Shown here piece by piece: positions 58,500-64,000 of a stretch of 64,000 bases of DNA. The notes below the pieces were generated by a model that saw only the letters and a list, made by a program, of their open reading frames with translations, searched no databases and had not been told where the DNA came from. Every line of letters begins with the position of its first letter. The first letter of the stretch is position 1. The translations under genes were made by a program, and so were the position numbers. Source of the stretch: Brachypodium distachyon (taxonomy: Eukaryota > Streptophyta > Magnoliopsida > Poales > Poaceae); assembly GCF_000005505.3 (NCBI RefSeq), contig NC_016132.3, forward strand, positions 41,988,914-42,052,913. Reading direction: 5' to 3'.

Positions 58500-59130
58500 A
58501 GGTTATTGACCACGCCGGAGCTAGATCAACCTGATCACGAAAGATCAATCCCTGCAGGCAACCGAAGAACCAGCAAGAATAATAGATGCAATTAAGATAT
58601 TGCGAATAAAGATGAAGCTTTATATATGGGATTCTGCAAGTGCGTAGTACAGGAGGTCGATTTGACTCTCGTGCCTATGGCGAAGATTAGCAATGGCTAA
58701 GTCTTAAACTAAACAAAATCCGAGTCTAAACGATGACCTAGAAGTGGTTTATATAGAGGGGTATGCGGCCGGGAAGTGGGCCGAACCCTCTATAGGTCGG
58801 TTTACATGGGCCTGGCCCAACTTGAGGTGACGCAGCACCATATATTCACGTGGACGTAAATAGGATTTGGAAACTCTATATGTCGCCCATGTCTTCATCT
58901 CTCCTTATGGTGGCTTCAAAGTTCTGAATTCTCCCGTTGCGGCATCATCTTCAATCCTTACACGCTTGCTGCCATCATCTCCATGCGTGATCATGCTCTA
59001 GTGCTTGTCCCTCTCATCCATGCTAGGTCCATCATTCCTAAGTGTAACAAACACATCTGATTTAGGCAGCATCATATGCTCATGTATGGAAGGAATCGTT
59101 CCAAGAAACGAAAGTACCTGATAGTTAAGT
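58500..59130 (-). repeat. Possible LTR fragment nested in the SIRE-like element
   Basis: This stretch differs in composition from its surroundings. On the minus strand it has a TATA-type motif (CTCTATATAAACCAC, about 58748-58762) followed by the kind of leader and GCAGGGATTGATC end that LTRs show. TG...CA ends with a matching target duplication were not found, so an insertion is only suspected. Confidence 0.4.
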
Positions 59131-60114
59131 TGGCGTGCACGAGCTCTTGTGAGAGGTCCTTGTATTGTAGCTGTAGGTGAGCGGTTGTATCAACATGGGG
59201 GATGTCCTCATCATTTGAACTAATGATGACCTTTTTAGGTCCTTATGCTTTGATAAATTATGTGTAAGACATGTTCTTTATATGTTTGAGATGTAATAGC
59301 TTGTCACGTGCTAAATGTTCACTTTGTGATATGCTCTATAGCTATTGTGACTTGCTATATCTCATATGTGCTTTATACCTATCTCATGTCTTACTAATCG
59401 TGTGTGGAGATGCGTATAATTTTGCCTTTGTAGAATTTGCTCCATCACATGATCTTTTGGAAAAATGTATGCCATTCATGGGATGGTTTGTGAGACATGG
59501 TTAACTTTTATATGCACGAGTCTTAATAGTTTAAGTCATTTGGTGTTATTGTGCTTTGCTCTATAGCTATGACTTGCTATGCTTTTATGATCTATGCTTT
59601 CATGCATATTTGCTCTATGACTATATCATGTCTTGCTAATCTTGTGTGTAGATGTTGCTAATTTTTGCCCTTATAGAATTGCTCCATCACAAGATACCAT
59701 TGCAAAAGGTATGATTTCAATTTTCAGATTTATCTAACCCATTATGCTTCATGGAAGCATTGCTCTATATATATTGTTGGATAAGTCCATGTAGGATTCA
59801 TTCACTTTTGTTATGCCTCTTGAACGTATGCTCTATATCTTATATGAATGTATCTTACATATCTCATATCTTTGTGAACCTCTCATTGAAATATCTTTGA
59901 TCCTTTGCAATTGAGTATTCGCTTATAAAATTTAGGGGAAGCGTTGATCCTAGCTTATATGTGCACTTTGCAATCCAAAAGCAAATTCAAAATAGTGCAT
60001 ATAGCTAGGGGAAGCCCGTCTATATTTTATTCGCTTGTGTTAAGCTTATTGCATATCATTATTAAGCTCTATTGTTATATCTTATTGCAAATCATTGTGT
60101 TGTCATCAAACACC
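59131..60114 (+). other. 3' non-coding part of the SIRE-like element
   Basis: The region between RNase H and the purine tract contains diverged tandem blocks around GCTCTATAGCTATGACTTGCTAT (shown in pieces at about 59330 and 59555) and ATGTCTTGCTAATCTTGTGTG. The frames at 59271-59504 and 59944-60177 are short and not recognised; no envelope-like protein is seen. Confidence 0.55.
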
Positions 60115-61331
60115 AAAAATGGGGAGATTGAAAGGGCATTTCCCTCCCTAAGTGTTTTGGTGTTAATGACAACATGACTCATGGACTAACCGTGTGCTCG
60201 AGTGTTTCAGATTTGAGATCAAATAGCACAAGACGGTTCATTGCCCTCAAAAAGGAAAGAAGCGTAGAAGGATTTACGGCTTTTTATTTATATTGAGTCG
60301 TAGGAAATCGGTACTATTAAGAGGGAGTCCACATGGGAAAGGTTTGAGTGAATCGACTTCACGTACACAAATCTACTATATTTGCACCCACAAAAAGCCG
60401 TTTCCTAAGTGGGAGAGAGACCACCGCATAATCTTAGCCTAAGGGTTTAGTGCCTAAATGTCTCCAAAGCGGCAGTGCAGCTCTGTCCAGGCAGGTAGTA
60501 CCGCCCCCGTACCGGAACCGTGCCAAAATGCTACAGACTTCAAGCGGTGGTGGTCCGGTAGTGGAGCGGTACTACCGTTGGCGGTAATACCTCTCTATTA
60601 CCTCTCTACCACCCGGCTGCGCGAAATACACATAACGATCAGTTTTTGAGACGCCCTTTAAATAGGAGTCGTCCCCTACCTCGGGACGGCTCCTCCACCG
60701 AGCTATTCCTCTCTCCCCCAAATACAAGAGTTTCAAATTCCTAGATCTCCCTCCCTAGTGCTTCCCCATTCTTGATTCTTTGAGGATTGGAGGAGAAGAT
60801 CTTGATCTAGGGTTTCACCAAATTGAAAAGTTGATTCCCCTTGTTTTCTTTGTGGACTTTGTTACTCTTGGGATTTTGGAATCTCTAGCCGGAAGGTGTC
60901 TCTTCAATCTTTTGAGGAGGCGCTTGAGGATTCGGGAAGGAGCCTCCATTTAAGTTGTGGAGTTGTGCCCTTCTCCTTGTTTGTAAAGGTTTGGCGTTCG
61001 CCCTCAAGGAAGCCACTAGTGGAACTCACCTCACATTTGTGGTGTTGTGAGAGCTCATCCCACCTTTGTGGGTGTGGTGAGTTGGAGAATAGAGTGAGCC
61101 TTTGTGGCGCCTCTACCTTTGTGGTAGAGCACTCCTCCAAACGGAGGCGTACACCGACCCCAATAGGTGGAACTCCGGTGAAATCTTCGTCTCCCCGTGT
61201 GGTATCATTCTTGCCCCTTTACTTACTTGTTAAGCTTAATTGTTTATCTTGTGCTTCGACTATTGCTTCGGCTAGTGCTTCAGCTATTGCATCATACCCC
61301 CCCCCCTCTAGTCGACCATACCGATCTTTCA
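60115..61331 (+). repeat. Polypurine tract and right LTR of the SIRE-like element, 1203 bp LTR
   Basis: AAAAATGGGGAGA at 60115-60127 is the purine tract. The LTR runs 60129-61331 with TG...CA ends. It keeps about 240 bases (60313-60540) lost from the left LTR and ends with a shorter C run. TSD GGTGG is at 61332-61336. Confidence 0.92.
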
Positions 61332-61384
61332 GGTGGCATGGTTGTATGTTGAGCAGTAGGGGTCTCGTATTTAGATATAGAAGA

Positions 61385-61602
61385 TTTGATAATTACTAAA
61401 TATTTTAGGTTTCTCTTTTGTCTGCAATTTAATTTAGATATGTCGGGCCGGGGCTCAAGAGGGGGAGGATAATCATTTGGGCTGAAACCAATCGGCCTAC
61501 AAAGCCTATGTTAGCGGAAAAAATGATGATTGGGCTGAAACCAATCAGCCTGTTAAATCTATGTTGGCGTTGGTCAGTTCCTATCCCTAACGCCCGTCGT
61601 AA
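61385..61602. other. Short intergenic spacer
   Basis: A near-repeat, GGGCTGAAACCAATC(G/A)GCCT with TATGTTNGCG, occurs twice at about 61478 and 61531. No gene was seen. TAA at 61600-61602 is the left target duplication of the next element. Confidence 0.5.
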
Positions 61603-61906
61603 AGGGAACTCCAGCAGCCCGACACAAATTAGGTCCGTTTTGAGTTTTTTTGGTCCGTTTGCATCGCAGCCCGAATAGAAAACACACCGAGTCCGGCCTG
61701 CGTCTGTTTGGGTCGGGCAGTGTGTCCAAGGAGGCGACGCAAATTGGGAATATAAAAATAGGTTTGTAAATTGGGGAATCAATTGGCAAGATTGTGCAAA
61801 AAGAAGAACACAACACATGAACCATAAAATTCATTGAAATTTGCTTCATTTCATTGATAAACATGAATGCTGAATTACATACAAATTGCTACTGATCGTC
61901 CTTGTC

Positions 61907-62085
61907 CACTAGGTCTTCCTAGTGTTCGTGGAAAGAGGAGTGCGATCAGTAGCAACTGATCGTCAACTGATCGCACTCCTCCATCGGTGCTCCCTGGTGT
62001 TCATGGAAAGGGGACTGCGATCAGTTCGTACTCCTCCACCAAGGATCCCTTGTGTTTGTGGAAAGAGGAATACGAACTGATCGTC
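61907..62085. repeat. Cluster of palindromes and repeats
   Basis: CACTAGG/CCTAGTG (61907-61924) is a short hairpin. GAGGAGTGCGATCAGT (61935-61950) and its exact complement (61966-61981) form a 16-bp stem with a 15-base loop. GTGTTCGTGGAAAGAGGA-type units recur at about 61922, 61993 and 62051, followed each time by a GATCAGT or ACTGATC motif. This is more structured than its surroundings. Confidence 0.85.
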
Positions 62086-62694
62086 CTCCTCGACGCGTGG
62101 GAGGACCTTCGGCGGATCAGCCGCGGAGTACCGGAGGAGCGCTACCAGCTGCGGATCCGCTAGCCACTCCCACCTATTCAGCTCAAACTGCCGGTCCGTC
62201 GCGAACTCCCTGTCGTGCTCCTCGCCGTCCAATGCTTTCTGTCGGGCGTCGTCCTTGGCGCCGTGCTCCTCGGAGGCGTTGCGTGCGAAGAACAAGAGCC
62301 GCTCCTCCTCTTCCTCGGCGGTCCTGAGAACCCGAAAGTCGGATCCAAGGGTGTGGCCCGCTGCTGCAGGAGCAGCCGGCGGTTCCTCCTCGATCTCCAT
62401 TTCCTCCACTTCCGGCACCTTCTCTTCTTCCTCCTGCTCCATCTTTGGTACCCGGAACGCGCTGCAGTTGCCGCCGCGCCTCGGGGCAAGCCTTTTGCGA
62501 CGCCCGCCTACTCCACGACTGCTGGCAAAGCTCCCTAGCCGGGATGGTTGCCTCCACGGCGGCCGACTTGCACGTTCGTTGAGAACGCGAACGGAGAAGA
62601 CACCGACAGATCCATGTTGCCAATGAGAAGCTAGGGTCTTGGGGTGGAGTGGGGTTTGTGGTGTGGTGGAGAAATGGGGCCGACTCGGTCCCAT
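61963..62694 (-). CDS. Acidic hypothetical protein inside the Harbinger-like element
   Basis: This is an open frame of 243 codons. The N-terminal 80 residues are basic and Ser/Pro/Arg-rich and may be untranslated; a second Met (KMEQEEEE, about residue 84) starts a more protein-like part. That part has an acidic stretch (EEEEKVPEVEEMEIEEE), a segment with EEEERLLFFARNASEEHG, and a conserved-looking FELNRWEWLADPQLVALLRY. I do not recognise the family. Small acidic or Myb-like accessory ORFs are known in Harbinger elements, but no Myb repeat is visible. It may be element-encoded or captured. The C-terminal end runs through the palindromes at 61935-62070. Confidence 0.45.
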   Translation of the reverse strand: MGPSRPHFSTTPQTPLHPKTLASHWQHGSVGVFSVRVLNERASRPPWRQPSRLGSFASSRGVGGRRKRLAPRRGGNCSAFRVPKMEQEEEEKVPEVEEMEIEEEPPAAPAAAGHTLGSDFRVLRTAEEEEERLLFFARNASEEHGAKDDARQKALDGEEHDREFATDRQFELNRWEWLADPQLVALLRYSAADPPKVLPRVEEDDQFVFLFPQTQGILGGGVRTDRSPLSMNTREHRWRSAIS

Positions 62695-63200
62695 TAAGAA
62701 GAATGGGGGAGGGGGTGGGTTGCTGAGTTGCTGGCATGTGGTTCCGAAAATGCGAAAAGTGTTGACTGGGTCTGCCCTAGGCGGACGAGCGCTCCGTTTC
62801 TCGGTGTGTGGAGACGCAAACCTGGTTCATTGCATTTTCACGGACCAAAATTCGGACGCGGTCGGAAATGGGTCGCCCCGCTGAGATGGGTTTGGCCTGT
62901 TTCGGCCAGTTTGCGTCGCCCCGGAGTTGCCCTAAACACCCGCCGCGCTGGAGATTGGCCTCCCGCGTCTTTTTTCTCTCGTTTTTAACCCTTTTCCTCT
63001 CTGCACCCAGGCTCAAAGCAGGAGAAAAAGGACACCACTACCTCCGCCGATCGAGCCGACCGCCTCCGCCGCCAATTGACACCGGTGTTCACATCCCCTC
63101 GATCACATCTGCCTGTTCAACCGTTCCCAGCTCCATTCGTCAGTTCCTTACTCCGACCCAATCCCATCGCGCCCCCAAGGAAACCCTAGCTCGCGTGGCG

Positions 63201-64000
63201 ATGGCAACAAGGAAGAAGCAACTCCGGTGCGGATCAGGGGAAGCAAAAATCTTCCGCTACCCTAGCGCTTGCACGGATCTACCCTCCGCAGACCTAGGCT
63301 GCCTCGCGGTCCAGACTACTGAACCCCATGACCACCAGGCGCTCATGGTCACAGACTCACAGGTGCGTATTTGTGCATCTCTACTCTGTGTTCTATTGAT
63401 CTTGGCACTTTCTTTGCGCCAACTCGCTCGTGAGCACACAGGATTATATCGATGATGAGGACAGCGACGAGTACGGGGAGACAAATTGCCCAGGTTGCTA
63501 ATTGTCCTCCAGAGTAAATTGCTTTATACTAGTACTAAACGAACCAGAAACAATTAACTGTCTGTCGATGCTACATTGATTCTTCAGGCGAAAACTACTC
63601 CGAGGAAGAAGTATATCAAATTACAGACAGATGGATAGAGACTTCAAATAAACAGTTTGAAGACTACTGGAAACTGCATCAGAATATTCTAGCTAGCGGT
63701 GATAAAAATGCGCGTCTACCTTTTTTCCTTGGAAAGTACTCCCTGAGGTGACATTTTTATGCATTGAAAGGAGCTTGCGCTACCACCGCGAATACAAGAC
63801 CCATGACACTTCCACGAGTAAGGGCCATTGATTCATAGTAATCTGCAGTTGTGCTATTTAAGTACTTTTTGAGTAACTTCCGTTTTATTTCCTATATTTG
63901 CAGCTGCATCAATTCTCGGATATCGTGAGCCAAGAGTCATGCTACAAGTCTTCTCTCTGCGTTTGGCAAGCTGTGAATCATATCCCGTTAGTGTTTATGG
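63201..64000 (+). CDS. 5' part of a DUF6598-like gene, cut by the window end
   Basis: The predicted exons are 63201-63362, 63442-63493, 63588-63817 and 63904 to the window end. The ATG at 63201 follows a CT-rich leader with AAACCCTAGC. The N-terminal exons encode a hydrophilic region (MATRKKQLRCGSGEAKIF, DYIDDEDSDEYGET) and a helical stretch (EEEVYQITDRWIETSNKQFE, FFLGKYSLR). The last exon has PRVMLQVFSLRL followed by YPVSVYG, which resembles the start of the grass-specific DUF6598 domain; its function is unknown to me. Exon 3 has an in-frame TGA at 63749-63751; reading on one base back restores a plausible sequence (IERSLRYHREYKTHDTS) that joins exon 4 in frame. So there is a 1-base deletion, an assembly error, or a splice I did not see. 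The domain call rests on memory of the motif. Confidence 0.6.

Larger units (their letters stand above)
50426..61331 (+). mobile_element. SIRE-like Ty1/copia retrotransposon, 10.9 kb
   Basis: LTRs at 50426-51481 and 60129-61331 both start TGAAAGGGCATTT and end GATCTTTCA. The 5-mer GGTGG flanks the element at 50421-50425 and 61332-61336. A PBS (TTGGTATCAGAGCC, 51483) and a purine tract (60115-60127) are in the right places. The long gag with a coiled-coil tail, the STTEAEYVAAASCCAQ RNase H motif, the length and the LTRs above 1 kb indicate the SIRE/Maximus lineage. The pol region is highly degraded. It carries a Mutator-like insertion (51695-52588) and possibly an LTR fragment (58500-59130). 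No envelope-like ORF was seen between RNase H and the purine tract. Confidence 0.92.
61603..62932 (-). mobile_element. Harbinger-like DNA element, 1.33 kb
   Basis: The left end AGGGAACTCCAGCAGCCCGA and the right end (reverse complement GGGCAACTCCGGGGCGACGC) are imperfect inverted repeats. They are flanked by TAA at 61600-61602 and 62933-62935, a 3-bp duplication as in PIF/Harbinger elements. The element encodes one minus-strand ORF (61963-62694) but no recognisable transposase. It ends about 270 bases before the start codon of the gene at 63201, so it forms part of that gene's promoter region. Confidence 0.68.

Noticed and set aside
1..64000. CRISPR arrays, operons, tRNA or rRNA genes, coordinated gene cluster
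   Set aside because: The sequence is plant nuclear DNA. No regularly spaced repeats, tRNA cloverleafs or rRNA segments were recognised by eye; a tRNAscan and Infernal run would be needed to exclude small RNA genes.

Overview
The window is plant nuclear DNA, almost certainly from a grass and most likely a pooid such as Brachypodium or a relative. The evidence is GT-AG introns (one GC-AG), a 19-exon grass-type beta-galactosidase gene, GC-rich 5' exons, many Stowaway and Tourist MITEs, L1-type LINEs, Helitrons and nested Ty1/copia elements. The species is an inference from this style of DNA; it was not tested by a search.

Host genes. Three genes look genuine. (1) 3798-11387, plus strand: a secreted GH35 beta-galactosidase of 831 residues with a C-terminal SUEL/galactose-binding lectin domain. 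All 19 exons join in frame. One intron uses a GC donor, and a conserved glycine next to the catalytic barrel is replaced by glutamate. (2) 16127-17335, plus: a three-exon 2-oxoglutarate/Fe(II)-type oxygenase of the ACC-oxidase group (330 residues), with a TATA box at 16028. (3) 63201 to the window end, plus: the 5' part of a gene whose C-terminal exon resembles the grass DUF6598 family; it carries an apparent frameshift. Fragments of unrecognised genes lie at 28927-29655 and 48969-49103, both on the minus strand.

Mobile DNA by region. 1-3.7 kb: a broken LINE and MITEs. 12.4-15 kb: MITEs, a small Helitron, a TIR element and a poly(A)-tailed retroposon with a 10-bp target duplication. 17.5-26 kb: three copies of a minus-strand repeat family, a Tourist MITE, a solo LTR (20083-20906, TSD GATTG) and a 1.3-kb Helitron. 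26.1-27.1 kb: an element with inverted arms of about 150 bp. 29.8-34 kb: pieces of at least two LINEs. 34.3-47.9 kb: a copia element whose left LTR was split by a full-length 7.3-kb LINE and then by a Helitron. 48.5-48.9 kb: a TIR element packed with TGGGCC/GGCCCA palindromes. 50.0-61.4 kb: a Helitron with doubled ends, whose second end is split by a 10.9-kb SIRE-like copia element that itself carries a 0.9-kb Mutator-like insertion. 61.6-62.9 kb: a Harbinger-like element containing an ORF and dense palindromes.

Nothing in the window looks like a coordinated new system such as a gene cluster, defence island or CRISPR array. The value lies in the nested transposition history, which the target-site duplications resolve to the base, and in the unusual details of the host genes.
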